DNA of 64,000 nucleotides from Sophora flavescens (lineage: Eukaryota; Streptophyta; Magnoliopsida; Fabales; Fabaceae), in assembly GCA_030762895.1 (NCBI GenBank), contig CM061070.1, positions 49,398,831-49,462,830 of the forward strand. Reading direction: 5' to 3'. The notes below the pieces were generated by a model. It saw only the letters and a list, made by a program, of their open reading frames with translations. It had not been told where the DNA came from and did not search any database. Position numbers and translations under genes: made by a program. Positions 34,348-46,571 of this stretch are shown in pieces (within the stretch, counting starts at the first letter, position 1; every line of letters starts with the position of its first letter).

Positions 34348-34752
34348 GTGAATGGTTGATATGTTTGAAAATTTACTTGTCTAATTTTATATGCTTGACT
34401 CGTCTATTTTCTTTTTACTTCACTCGTCTACTTTAGCCAAGCGTCTGATGAAGTGGCTAAAAGCACTCTGTGCTAACCCTGACTGAGACACGTGTACATT
34501 ACAAAATTTTCCTCCTTTTCTTAAAATCGTTCTACTTCTTTTCACAAATATATTTTCAAAATTTATTACTGTTTGTGGTAATAATCTCTCTCCTTCTTCC
34601 CTATGGAAAAAGCACTCAAGTGTTTCAACAAAACAACTCGTGTCATTTCAAAAATTTCCCACTCATAATCATTTGCTCACAACCTCTCTCTTCGCCTTCA
34701 ACCTCTCGAAACATTTCATCTCCAAAACCCTAAAATCTTCTTCTCCGAATCA
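34348..34752 (+). other. Spacer between copia pol and env-like ORF
   Basis: About 400 bp, pyrimidine-rich towards its end (34510-34740). It contains several CTCGTCTA/CGTCTG words (34390-34450) like those in the family B LTR, which ties this spacer and the LTR to one element. No ORF is supported. Confidence 0.5.
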
Positions 34753-35510
34753 ATGGCACCCAAGAGCCTTCTGGAAACTCTGGCTGAGAACACCAAAATC
34801 TCTGTCACCGAACTAAAGAAAGTGCACCCTGGAAGGGTCCCAAATTTTGGTGAGCTTAGTACCAAGGGTTTGGATGTTCAACCTGAACTCGCTCACGCTG
34901 GATGGTTACCCTTCTTCCAGCTTCAAGAACTTGTCTTCCCTACTCTAGTTAGGGAGTTCTGGACAACTGCGAAGATTACAAAGGATGAGACAACCTCTAT
35001 GATCACTGGAGATGTGGGTGATGACCATGTCATCATCACTCATGAGTCACTTGTTGAAGTGATTGGATGTCCACGTGAAGGTGTTGGGTACTACAAGGAA
35101 TGGCTTAAGTCTGTGGGAGAAGCAAAAGTGAACTTGGTACTGTAAGGAGTTCCAAAACCTAGAATTCCAGATGCCAAGCATCTGACTCCTGAGGCAAGAT
35201 TTCTTCATGTTCTTATAATTAACTGTGTAATGCCTAGGACTGGATCTAGGAATCATGTGATCAAGATAGAAAAGTTTGTTGTCTACCACCTGATTCTACA
35301 GATCAAAGTAGACATTACTGATTTAACATTTAGACATATGGAGAAAGCTATCAAGGGAAAGGATAAAGACTATCCTTTTGGCATGATCATGACAAGGATA
35401 TTCAGGGCAAACAAGCTGAAGGATTTCAGTAAAACTTGTCATGCTGATCTCTGCACAAATCACAACAAAGACTCTGCCTTTGATGAGAATCAATCTGACC
35501 CCCACCATTG
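34753..35510 (+). pseudogene. Env-like/plant transposon-protein ORF of family B, N-terminal part
   Basis: The ATG at 34753 opens MAPKSLLETLAEN. Recognisable parts are AGWLPFFQLQELVFPTLVREFW, DHVIITHESLVEVIGCPREG and, after a TAA at 35143, INCVMPRTGSRNHV and YHLILQIKVDITDLTFRHM. This pattern (..P..GS.NHV..., ...LP.L...HM) is that of the domain found after pol in SIRE/Maximus-type copia elements and in many orphan plant transposon proteins. It has been called env-like, but no signal peptide or convincing fusion sequence is seen in this part. The frame is lost after 35510. The product's role is unknown; it is retroelement-encoded and broken here. Confidence 0.65.
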
Positions 35511-37390
35511 ATCCAATTGCTAAAGCCTCATCATTAGTTCCTGCTGCACCTGCTCAAGTGGAAGAACCTCTTACTATTCCTTCTGTCAAGGAAGAACCTT
35601 TTGTGGATCCTGCTGAAGAGGAAAGGCCTCAACTGCTGAGGAAGAGGAAGAGAGTTGCTGAGACTTCTGCTCAGACCACTGTTGCTGAGACTGTTAAACC
35701 TATTGTTCAACCCATTGCATCTGCCTCTGTCCATAATGCACCTAGTGTTACCAAGGTGTTCAAAAGGAAGAGAGTTGTGCAAGCTGAGGGGGAGTCTCAA
35801 CCTCAAGAGATTGTGATCCCTAAAAAGAAAAGGACCACTATAACCAAGAGGAAGCTGGTTCTACTCCCATCTCCATCATCATCACCCTCACCAACAACAC
35901 AACCACAACAACTCCAACTCCACAACCTTCATCTCCATTACCTATTTTGTCACCACAAAGAGCACCAACACCACCACAGAAAACACCATCCCCATCACCA
36001 CAACCACAACAGAAAACCTCGACTCCTCCACCTGCTTCACCAAAAATCCCAACTCCACCACACACATCACCTATCCCTCAACCTTCTATTTCTGAACCAC
36101 AACATGATAACCCCCACACTTCTGAGCCTAACCCTACTGTTTCAAAAGCACAACTGTCTGAAACAGAACCTCACCTATCCAAGCGTTTCACACCACAATC
36201 ATCTCACCATATTGACACTCTTCAAATTGAGGATGTCAATCACTTTGCATACTTTGACAATCTCACTCCTCCTCCACCCTCACCTAAACCACAAACCCCT
36301 GACCACATTAGAAACCAGAGCCAAATCCCTCTAAGAATAGTCTTTCCAGACTTATTTTTCTGAAACCAGACACAACCCTCTCCCTATGGCCACTCTATCT
36401 CCTTATCACCCTTCTTCCAGAACCACTCCCTTTTCTGTCACAGATGAACCTTGCTCCAATTTTCTGACCGGCAGAGACTTGAATGTCATTGCCTCTCTAG
36501 AAGCTGAAAGGCAACTTGTAGCACTGGCCAGAAAATAGAAGCATGCAAGAAGGTGGATGTCAATCCACATATCTTCATGAAGCCTTCAACAGAGATCAGG
36601 GTGATGCCTGACTCTATGGTTCTGTAATGAAAGAAGAAGGTGATCAACTTGCCACTTGATCATAAATTCTCTCTCATCAAGCTGAATGACCACAAGTGCA
36701 AGTACAGAAAGAGACTGTTTTCAACTGAGACTCATCATGGGTTCCTCAAGGTCAGAGTTATCTATTGGAGATGTGGATTCAGCTCAGGGTTGTCTGAAGA
36801 AGAGAAGAAAACAATTCCCACCAGAGGTAGCCCAACTTTTGCTCTTACCCTTTTTACCTTCTATTTATACTTTACCTCATTTCTTTATGGTTTTCCCTTT
36901 CTTCATATTAAACTTTCCTCCAACTAACCCAATCACTCCCATAATTCTCATTATGAGATCTTATGAGTTTCTTCTTTCTGTCATTGATTCCCCTCTTCAC
37001 CATGAAAGAATTCATGGATTTATTCAAGAATTCTATCCTAATAATGACTTTGTCTCCGCTCTTCCAAAAAATGTGTTTTTAGATCCTCAGCCTGAAGACA
37101 ACATTCTTGTTGAAGAGTTACCTCTTACCCCTCCTCCTAGTCCACCTCCTCCATCTGCATCTGCAACTGCTCTGGCTACAACAGACTCCTATGCACTAGT
37201 AGTTGCTTATGAACCTGCTGCCCATCAAAGACTTAATGAAATGGCCTCAAGTTTGAAAACTGTCATCCAAAGGCAGGATGCTGCCATTGAACAACAAGCT
37301 GCTTTTCAGGCTCAGATGCTGGCTCAGCAAGAAGCAACGCAAAGAATGATGGAAGCTTTCTTTAAAAGCCAAGGGGGTCCTAGTTCTTAG
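35511..37390 (+). pseudogene. Env-like ORF continued: basic and Pro-rich middle, Gln-rich coiled tail
   Basis: The reading frame shifts several times. 35511-35870 gives a basic Val/Lys-rich stretch with KRKRV repeats (nuclear-signal-like). 35950-36360 gives a Pro/Ser/Thr-rich run (TPPQKTPSPSPQPQQKTS). 36360-36960 is broken. Hydrophobic residues at about 36840-36930 could be a membrane segment, but frames differ. 36955-37390 is open again (MRSYEFLLSVIDSPLHHERI, then AAIEQQAAFQAQMLAQQEA, a Gln/Ala-rich coiled-coil-like tail) and ends with a TAG at 37388. The order basic, Pro-rich, coiled tail resembles extra ORFs of SIRE-type elements. Function is not established. Confidence 0.5.
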
Positions 37391-37787
37391 GTCTTAGGAC
37401 TTAGATTTCTCTTTGTTTTGAGTCATGTAATGTACAAGTCAGTGATGTCCACATCACTTGTAATTCTTTCTGACTCTTAATGAAATGAGATAAAGTTTTG
37501 ACATTTCTTTTGGCTCTCTGTGTTCTATTTAATTTTTTTTTATTGATGCCAAAAGGGGGAGGAAATAAAAGTAACAAAAATTACTTCTTAAACTAACTAA
37601 TAATGCCTTCTGTTTTTGCTTTGATTGAATCTGATATTTGATCTGATACCTTGTTTCTATTCTGATACATGTTTTTATCTAATGCATAAACTAAGGGGGA
37701 GAATAGCATACTTTGATTAAATATATCTGTATTTCTGTTGTTACTTTTAGATGTTCAATAAAATCAGAACAATTATTTGTCATCATC

Positions 37788-37801
37788 AAAAAGGGGGAGA
37801 A
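37788..37801 (+). other. Polypurine tract of copia family B
   Basis: AAAAAGGGGGAGAA directly before the LTR start TGTTGAGACC. A second similar tract, AAAAGGGGGAGG, lies upstream at about 37550. SIRE-type elements often have such repeated tracts. The 400 bp between the ORF end and here is AT-rich with no ORF. Confidence 0.7.
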
Positions 37802-39281
37802 TGTTGAGACCTCATAAGTCAGAGACACATTCCATGCATAAATTCTAAGTTTTGATGATTCCAAATAGATTAAGTTTGGTAATATTGAACCATATAAAGT
37901 TACTGATATGTCTGATAAGTGTGCAGGAAAATAAACTTAAGATCACTCGTCTGAATTTTGACCCGTCTACTTTATGGTAGAGCGCAATTTTTAGAAAAAC
38001 TCACTCGTCTGAAAAATAGTCAACTCCGACATAGACCAAGTCAAAGCTAAATCAAGATTCTAATCTTGTGGATGACGTGGCTAGAAGCTTTTGTCTAAAG
38101 AAGACTCTGTGAATCATCCGTCTAGTTTTGGACTGCACAAGCACCCGTCTAGTTTTTGGACACTGCTACATTTATTGATGTGTCAGTTTGTCAGAGTGAA
38201 GCCCAAGTCAACCTTATTCAAATAAGATGCCTAACTTAAGGATCTCGAAGACCTCTAGACAATAGCACAAAGGATAAAGAATAAAGAACGTTGTTTCAAG
38301 GATTTAAGGAATAAACATGCAACCTCTGTACCACAGCAGTAACCTTTTTGTTGTTTTAGTACAAAGTACAAGTGCTTTCCAGAAAGCGAACTGAGTGTTG
38401 CACTGAAAGAGGAAAGCTCTCTGTTGCAAGTACAAGAAGACTGCTGCTACAACTCTGAAACAACAGCTGCTCAGAACAAAGTGTACTCTTGGACTACTTT
38501 ATCAAAGCTCAATGTTCCTAAGCATTTAATGCATGCACAGAACGACTCTTTGGCATTAATGACGTCCCAGAAGCTCAAACCAAATAACACACTTTCTGAA
38601 GCTATGCCTAACGGATTAATTGATTGAAGTCTTTATATAGACTAAACCATGATGATGAAGATAAGAAGTTGAATATCATTAAGAACACTGCACAACAAGT
38701 ATTTACTCACTTCGTTAACTTCTTCATTCCTTCATTGAATATTCGTTGAATCATTTGATATTAATTCGCATTCTTTCATCTTCATATTTATTTCACTCTC
38801 TAAATGTGATCTGAAATATTTGTAAGTTGTATTAATTACACAAAACCTTTACTCCTTACTGAGTTGAGCCTGAAGAGGCTAGGTGTGAAAAGAATACTTG
38901 TCTGAGTATTGAGCCTAGAGAGGCTAGGTGTGCAAAGAATACTTGTACTTTAATCTGATCAGTTATAGTGGAAACTTGGTGCTGCCAAGAAACTGGACGT
39001 AGCCCTATGGATTTTGGGGTGAACCAAAATAAAACCTTTGAGTGATATTCTTCTTCCATTATCTCTTTAATTTGTTTAAGAGTTATTTGTTTTAGCTTTA
39101 ACTTGGGGAGTTAATATTGTGAATATCAATCTCTGTTTTAACCCTCTCTGTAAGCATGTGTGATTTGTCTCAAAATTTGACGAGTCACCCGTCTAATTTT
39201 CTGTTGGGTTATGTTTGTTTGTTGTGCCTGCGAAAATAACTTACAAAGTTTCCTAAAATGTTATTATGCACAATTCAACCC
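37802..39281 (+). repeat. Copia family B 3' LTR, interrupted near its end
   Basis: It starts TGTTGAGACC. It holds direct repeats of CCGTCTAG/CTCGTCTG words (37940-38160 and 39190) and a tandem pair around gagcctgaagaggctagg (38864 and 38910). It stops at the target copy aaccc (39277-39281), where a chromovirus LTR has inserted. It resumes at 51165. The short frames inside are not supported. Confidence 0.75.
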
Positions 39282-40491
39282 TGTGACACCCTCTACCCCG
39301 CATGTATTTATAAAGCGATAACATAGAAGGAAATATTTAATTTTACGAAATAAGATAAACACATGCTTGGCTTTATAAAAGAAAACCAACGGGTAAAGGA
39401 TACCACATTGTAACAAGGTCTCAACGCGTAAAATACAACATGTTTAAGAAGAAAGACATAACATAAACATAAACATAAACATACACATAAACGAAAGATA
39501 TAAACGAACACAACCCCGATGTCACATTACAGAGCTGGTATAACCAACCCGATAAACAACTTGTATAAACAGCTAAACTAAACATAAACTAAACTACGAG
39601 TAGCGGCTACTCGGAGTCACTCTTCAGCAAGCTGCTAACCGTCCTCTTCGTAACCAAAGGATACATGCAAAGCAAACAATGAAAGACGGGGAGTAAGAAC
39701 CATACATATAAACATAACGGCATCAGGATAGTTGGGAAGATGAACATACAACAAATAACAATAATAACATAGTCATCATACCAACACAACAAGCATATCA
39801 CAATATAACATCAATCATACAATGCAATGCGAAACACTACTCCGAATGCATGTGGATCCATATACACCAGGTGTACAACTTCAGAGTTACATCTCCATAT
39901 TGGCCAATAAGCACCAACACCGGGGCAACTCACCTTACCATGGGTGGACCCCTAGGATAGCCGATGCACCTTATTCTCAGATGCGCCACCACGGGAGTAC
40001 ATGATCCCCTTAGTCTCGGATGAATCATCGTGGATGGCCAGATCCTCTTACACGCGGACGACCTCCCCTTAACTATCGTACCTCTCCCTAAAACTCCATG
40101 CATGATGCATGCACACAACAAACAACCGTTATCCACCACCTCCATCAACACCATTTATTATGGCTTAACCTCTTTGGCCAACAAGCACCAAAGGTAACAT
40201 CATCTTTAACCTTTTAAATTTAAAGGTGTTAAACAACACTCTTGCAAAAAAGCACCAGAGCTCAACACGTTGACCAATAAGCATCAACGCCCCCTTGGCC
40301 ACTAGGCTCCCAAGGTACAACATCAACAACACCTTGACCATTAAGCATTAAGGCTCACCATCATCTTTTCACTTGTCTTTGGTCTTCATGTTTCGTTGGT
40401 ATCTTATTAAGTCTTTTAAGCATTTGGGGTGAAAACCCCTATTTCAGCATTTCTGGTTTTGTTCTGGTCAGGTGAGCACGGGCGTGCTCAC
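39282..40491 (-). repeat. Solo chromovirus LTR (C), left part
   Basis: It starts TGTGACACCC and is related to, but clearly different from, the nested element's LTR. With its right part (49195-51159) it makes a solo LTR of about 3.2 kb, flanked by perfect AACCC target copies (39277 and 51160). It ends at an almost perfect 20-bp palindrome (40472-40491), which is where the next element inserted. Confidence 0.75.
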
Positions 40492-43155
40492 TGTGACACC
40501 CTTTATCCCGCATGTTATACAAAGCGTTAAAAGGTAAAGATATAAAAGTAAAAATGCATTTATTTCATAAAATAAAAACCGGATAGAAAGCACCATATTG
40601 CAACGTTTCAACACGGAAAAAACATAAAAATTTGCAAAAAGATAAAACATAAACATGAACATCAAAAGCATAAAACATAACCCAGCCCCGATGTCACATA
40701 CAGAGCTGGTATAACCGTTGTAGAATAAAATCCTTGGAATGCAACTGAAACTAAAAACAACTATAACTAATTATAAATCCTAACTAGAGTCGTGGCTCCT
40801 CAGAGTTACTCCTCCACTGGCTGCTCACCGTCCTCTGCATAAAGAGATAAATGCAAACAACAAAAACAGAAAACGAGGAGTAAGAAAACATATAAACACA
40901 TCGGCATGGAGATAGTAAGCAAGATGAACATACATCATATATATAGCATTTTTATCATTTAGCATCAGCATATTAAATCAACCAACGTATGCTATGCGGT
41001 GCAACACTACTCCGCTACTCCATTATGCATATGGATCTACACTATCGATATTGGCCAGGAAGGTAACTTCGGAGTTACATTTCCACATTGGCCAAAAAGC
41101 ACCAACACCGGCAGTCCACCAAACCATGGGCGAACCCCTTGGATAGCCAACGCACCATAAAGAGTGTATGCCACCGCAAGGGCTTACGGTTTACCAAACC
41201 TTGGGTAAACCACCCGAGACTTGGCCAGATCGTCGTACTCTAGGATGACCTCCCCTATGTTGAACTTCCCCCACTAACAACTTCAACGTATGAATGCATG
41301 AGCACAACAACAAATAAGGCAACCACCTCCTTTGCTTGGGCCAATAAGCACCCAAGACTTATCACCAACATCAACGTCAACACCTTAACCTTTCTGGGTC
41401 AAGGCCCCCTTAGTCAAAAAGCACTAAGGTTCAAATCATCAACACCTCGACCAAAAAGCATCGAGGCCACTTTGGCCAAAAAGCACCAAAGCATATCAAT
41501 GTGCGGTAACCCACTGGGCACCGGCTTAAGCAACTTGTTATTCTTGTTTATCTTAATTAATATTTAATTAAGTTATCTAACTTGTTATCATTTGATTGGT
41601 GTATTATTTCATCATTTGAGGACATTTGGGTATAACTACCCTTTAATCCTTTAGTTCACGTCACTGTAGCGCAGGGGCGTGCTCCCTGTTAAGCACGGCC
41701 GTGCTTCTTGGAGCGTGGCCGTACTGACTGGGCAGGTTTGGTTATGTTCTTTAGACAAAAACTCCCTAAACACTCTTAAATCAGTCCTAGGGTCTAATCA
41801 AGGACCAACAAACATTAACCTCGCCTCTCACTACTAAATTCATGTTTTAAAATACTTTTGGGGAAATTATTCCTTTAATTACCATGTTAATAAAGAGCCC
41901 TATTTTAACCAATTAGAGTTTTATTAACGTGTTCAATATAAATCACCATACATTCAACTATGGCATAATCAACATCATCAAACTAACAACATTCATGATG
42001 CATTCAACATACCAATTTAACCAATTAATCATGACATAACACATACCATCAAACATATAAATTGGCATTCATCATCATGAACCATAAAATAGTTATAGCA
42101 ATAAGACATTCATAACTGGCATACCAATAATCAATTAAACATATAATCAAACATGTGATAGGCATCAATTAACAGTTTCACAAACAATAGGGTCATGTGA
42201 ACCCTTCATCTTACACTACCCCCTTGCCTAATGTTCATACTATCCTTCTCCCCATACCTGGTATGACGATCTAATCTACGGTCACTTTGAGCGAATCCAA
42301 ACTTGGTCCACTCGAACGGGTCAAAGGATCTTGGTCATGAACATCAAAGAAAGAAGGATTAATTAATTCCCAATTCAAGAAAACAAAAGGAGATCAACAC
42401 GGGTTTACAAGATTACCTTAATTGACACTAATGCGCGGTTTAATCTCCAATCACACAAGAAAACACCAAGAGTCTTGAGGAGGTTCAAGGGGAAGGAGAG
42501 AATAGGGTTTCTGACAACCAATGATTGAGAGGAAGAGTCAAAATAAGGGTTGTAACTTGTAACCCACCTGACTTACTTATTTATACTGTCAGCGAAAAAT
42601 ATCTTTGAGAACTGGACACAACTGTGTCTATTAGGAGACACAACTATGTCCTGGCCAAAATAGTGTTTGAGTGCTAGATACAGCTGTGTCTATCAGAAGA
42701 CACAGCTGTGTCATGGACCAGATCAGCGTTCTAGGAATTCGACATAGCTGTGTCTATCAGGAGACACAGCTATGTCCTGGCCAAAACAACGTTTTCGAGA
42801 AATAGACACAGCTGTGTCTATCAGGAGACACAGCTGTGTCTCGGCAGACATAGTTCACGAACAAAGATTGAGGCGCGAGGCCTACTAAACAACTGAATTG
42901 GCCAAAACACATAAAATAAGACTTGTTGATAATTCTCTTATATTTCCAACGCATCAAAGATCACTTCAATCAGACATCTAAAACTTAAGATATGGCAAAA
43001 CCGGTGAAACAGGTTACTAGGACTCTAAAAGGATTGAACCTTTCTAAGGCTAAACTTCCCCAAACATGAACTTAGACATCAAGAACAAGCATACATAAGC
43101 TAAGTCTAACACATATTAACATTTGTTAACGTAGGGTGAAATTCATGGTGTTACA
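40492..43155 (-). repeat. 3' LTR (left copy) of the Tekay-type element
   Basis: 2664 bp, TGTGACACCC to GGTGTTACA. Contains a perfect 16-bp palindrome AAGCACGGCCGTGCTT (41691-41706) and an array of GACACAGCTGTGTC palindromes (42605-42860). No ORF of a known family. Confidence 0.85.
42605..42860. repeat. Array of GACACAGCTGTGTC palindromes
   Basis: A 14-bp palindrome repeated about eight times in pairs separated by tatcagga. Perfect copies are at 42699-42712, 42805-42818 and 42827-42840. The right LTR has a shorter, rearranged array (48720-48875), so copy number changes quickly. Confidence 0.85.
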
Positions 43156-43170
43156 ATTCCACCCCCCTTA
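43156..43170 (-). other. Polypurine tract of the Tekay-type element
   Basis: Minus strand reads TAAGGGGGGTGGAAT before the 3' LTR, after the conserved TTCGAGGACGAAATTT block (43179-43194). Confidence 0.75.
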
Positions 43171-43193
43171 TAAAAATTTCGTCCTCGAAATTT

Positions 43194-44440
43194 CTACTCA
43201 CCTCGATTGAAAAGGTGTGGATACGATTCCATCATCTTGCTTTCCAGTTCCCAAGTAGCACTCTCCTCAGTAGCCCCACTCCAAACGACTTTGACCAAAG
43301 GAATCTCCTTGCTTCTTAGCTGCTTCACCCTCCTATCCTCGACTCGAAGGGGTAATACCTCAAAAGTCAAGTTCTCTTTTAACTGTATGGTATCAGGTAC
43401 TATCACGTGACTAGGGTCATGAATGTACAATCTGAGTTGCGACACATGAAAGACACTATGAAGATTGGACAAGAACGACGGTAAGGCTATTTGGTAGGCG
43501 ACTTCGCCGACTCTTTTTAGAATTTGGTAAGGACCAATGAATCTAGGAGTTAGTTTATTCGCTTTCATCACTCTACCAACCCTAGTTGTCGGGGTAACTC
43601 TCAAGAACACATGGTCACCTTCTTGGAATTCGAGCACCTTCCTCCTTTTGTCATGGTAGCTCTTTTGCCTACTCCGTGTCACCTTCATCTTTTCCTGAAT
43701 CATTCTCACTTTATCTGTGGTTTCTTGCACTATCTCAGGTCCTAACACAACACTATCACCAGGTTCACTCCAACACAAGGGTGTCCTACATCTCCTCCCA
43801 TAAAGAGCTTCATAAGGTGACATCCCAATACTGGAATGGAAACTATTGTTGTAGATAAACTCTATCAGGGGCAAAAACTTGTCCCAACTACCCTATTGTT
43901 CTAGCACACAAGCTCTAAGCAAGTCCTCTAAGGACTGGATGGTTCTCTCAGACTGACCATCAGTCTACGGGTGATAAGCTGAACTAAGGCTAAGCTTCGT
44001 TCCTAAGGCCACTTGCAAACTATTCCAAAACCTAGAGGTAAACCTGGGGTCTCTATCTGAAACTATGCTAGAAGGTACACCATGTAGCCTAACTATCTCT
44101 CTGATGTACATCTTAGCCAATTTTTCCAAAGGATATTCCATGTTCATAGGGATGAAATGGGCGGACTTAGTCAGTCTATCCACAACAACCCATATAGCCT
44201 CAAAACCAGCCGGAGTCCTAGGGAGTCCACACACAAAATCCATGGAAATACTGTCCCATTTCCATTCTGGGATACTTAACGGCTGCAACTTACTTGACGA
44301 CTTCTGGTGTTCTATCTTAGCCTTTTGGCACACTAAACAAGCGTACACAAACTCAGCCACATCTTTCTTCATCCTAGGCAACCAAAACATCCTCTTAAGA
44401 TCCTGATACATCTTAGTGGCACCTGGGTGCACACTCAGTC
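43194..44440 (-). pseudogene. Chromovirus integrase and chromodomain-like tail
   Basis: Minus strand. The frame at 44432-43965 has HPGATKMYQDLKRMFWLPRM, CLVCQKAK (the HHCC part), then WDSISMDFVCGLP, VVDRLTKSAHF, IVRLHGVPSSIVSDRDPRFTSRFW and LSSAYHP. The catalytic Asp residues of MDFV and SDRD are visible. A stop and frame change follow near 43960-43880. The frame at 43874-43194 continues with IEFIYNNSFHSSIGMSPYEALYGRRC, RFIGPYQILKRVG, LHSVFHVSQLR and the tail EIPLVKVVWSGATEESATWELESKM, a chromodomain-like motif (VKV.W....EEATWE) of Tekay/Del elements. That motif is thought to steer integration towards particular chromatin. It is not functional as one polyprotein because of the breaks. Confidence 0.85.
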
Positions 44441-44595
44441 CACTCTTATGTCCTTATTCAAGGATCAACTTTCTAAGCTCCGGGACGTCTGGTATACAGA
44501 CTCTATCCTTGAACCTCAAAATTCCATCATCCCGTCCTTCAAACTAAGGTATCTACCCTGAGCGAGCAACACTCTCTAGTCTAAGAGAAACTGGT

Positions 44596-45313
44596 CTATC
44601 TTCTGACTCTCTTTAACCTATCCATCAAACTGTTGGTAACATTCAAGGTTCCATGCCTAATGCTCTTAGGTGTAACTTCCCAGGCTAAACTCAGGCCTCT
44701 AAACTCCTCGATCAGATCCATCTCCCTAACCATCAAAGCGGAGAAGTGCAAGGTTTTCCTACTCAAGGCATCTGCCACCACGTTGACTTTTCCTGGGTGG
44801 TATAACATCAAACTCATAATCCTTTAAAAACTCCATCCGCCTACGCTGCCTCATATTCAACTCATTTTGATCAAAGAGATACTTCGAACTCTTATGATCA
44901 CTAAAGACCTCAAACTTTGCCCTATAAAGGTAATGCCTCCAGATCTTTAAGGTAAATACCACAGCCCCTAACTCTAGGTCATGGGTATGGTAGTTATTCT
45001 CATGGGTTTTCAACTGCCTAGAGACACAAGCTACTACCTTACCATCTTGCATCAACACTTCACCTAAACCTTGCTTCGATGCATCGTAGTACACTATGAA
45101 AGGTTTACTAGGATCTGGAAAAACTAACACTGGTGCTGATGTTAACCTATCCTTAAGGGTTTGGAAGCTTTCCTCACACTTAGAGTCCCACACAAAGAGT
45201 TGTCCCTTCTTTGTGAGACAGTTTAAGGGTAAAGCTATCTTAGAGAAACCTTCTATGAACCACCTATAATACCCTACTGAACCCAAGAAACTCCTAATCT
45301 CGGTCACTGACAT
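44596..45313 (-). pseudogene. Chromovirus RNase H region
   Basis: Minus strand. EIRSFLGSVGYYRWFIEGFSKIALPL is the RT thumb/connection. PFIVYYDASKQGLGEVLMQDGKVVACVSRQL carries the first RNase H Asp (YDAS). LELGAVVFTLKIWRHYLY carries the Glu, and FSDHKSSKYLF the second Asp. A frameshift at about 44800 moves the frame to LYHPGKVNVVADALSRK, the last RNase H block with its Asp (ADALSRK). A stop/shift also separates it from the RT frame at about 45340. Confidence 0.8.
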
Positions 45314-45371
45314 CGGTGCTTCCCACTAGAGCACTATCTCAACCTAAGCCGGATCCACGACTATCCTACCT

Positions 45372-46379
45372 TTAGAGATGACATGTCCTAAGAAACTCAC
45401 CTCTCCTAGCCAGAACTAACTTAGCATACAACTGCTTTTCCTTAAGGGTCTGCAAGACAACCCTTAAGTGTTCCTCATCTTCCTCCTTGGTCTTGGAGTA
45501 CACTAAGATGTCATCTCTGAAAACCACCACAAACTTATCCAAGTAAGGGTGAAAGGTCTTGTTCATGTAGTCCATGAACACAGCAGGAGCATTGGTCACA
45601 CCAAAGGGAATAACCAAGTACTCATAGTGACCATAACGCGTCCTAAACGCTGTCTTCGGGATGTCCTCAGACTTAACCCAAATCTGATGGTACCCTGACC
45701 TCAAATCTATCTTCGAGAAGACGCAAGCGCCTATCAACTGGTCCATAAGATCAACAATCCTAGGGAGGGGATACCGATTCTTAATGGTCACCTTGTTGAG
45801 CTATCGATAGCCGACACACAACCTCATACTGCCATCCTTCTTCTTTACTAGCAACATTGGCGCACCCCTAGGGGATACACTAGGCCTAATAAACTGCTTT
45901 TGGATTAGATCCTCTAACTGTTCCTTCAACTTAGCTAGCTCTAGAGGAGACATTCTATAGGGCGCTATGGATATTGGCACAGTGCCAGACACTAAATCTA
46001 TGGTGAACTCAACATCTCTCTCAGGGGGCAAGTTATAAACATCCCCCGGGAACACTTCAGGAAATTCCCGCACAACAGGCACACTTCCTACATAAGGAGG
46101 GATCTCTAATTCCAGGGAAGACAACATCATGAACACTTGGGCCTCGTCCTTCATTGAAGCTCTAACTTGGTTGGCAGATAGAAAGGTCGGATCCTTAGAC
46201 TCCACAGGAGTTCCAAACACTATGGTTTTATCGAAGCAATTCAGGAGGACGTGTTTGGAAGATAACCAGTCCATACCAAGGATAACATCAAGATCCTTTA
46301 AAGGTAAGCACACAAGATCAACTGCAAAGTTCATATTATCAATTGATAACAGAACAATCTTTCTAAACACAAGAAACAC
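45372..46379 (-). pseudogene. Chromovirus protease end and reverse transcriptase
   Basis: Minus strand. 46379-45801 reads FAVDLVCLPLKDLDVILGMDWLSSKHVLLNC, the C-terminal part of the retropepsin-like protease (ILGMDWL). The linker and start of RT follow: REFPEVFPGD, LPPERDVEFTIDLV, KLKEQLEDLIQKQFIRPSVSPRGAPMLLVKKKDG. A TAG interrupts at about 45800 in ..GYR-stop-LNKV. RT goes on in YPLPRIVDLMDQLIGACVFSKIDLRSGYHQI, TRYGHYEYLVIPFGVTNAPAVF and FVVVFRDDILVYSK, keeping the two catalytic Asp (usually xIDDI). The frame shifts after LYAKL. The protease active-site region and gag are missing. Confidence 0.85.
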
Positions 46380-46549
46380 TCACATGCTTCTTGGATCGTC
46401 CAAGACAAACCACCAAATGCAGTAAGTCAAACCCAAACGAAGCTATAGGTACTTAGTACCACGTAACATTGTCTATATTGAATATAAACAATTCACACAA
46501 GAGCACACAGAAGATACATAATAGACTCATACCACGGCCTGATAGGACA
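46380..46549 (-). other. Shortened 5' interior of the Tekay-type element
   Basis: Only about 170 bp separate the primer site from the protease remnant, where gag and the N-terminal protease would normally take well over 1 kb. The stretch is AT-rich with no recognised motif. Confidence 0.5.
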
Positions 46550-46566
46550 GACCTTCTCTGATACCA
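46550..46566 (-). other. Primer binding site, initiator Met tRNA type
   Basis: Minus strand reads TGGTATCAGAGAAGG after the 5' LTR end and a five-base gap. Confidence 0.8.
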
Positions 46567-46571
46567 CTAAA

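Noticed and set aside
35947..36363. Separate Pro-rich host gene
   Set aside because: The Pro-rich stretch lies in line with the ORF after copia pol, and neighbouring frames continue it. It is better explained as the middle of that retroelement ORF.
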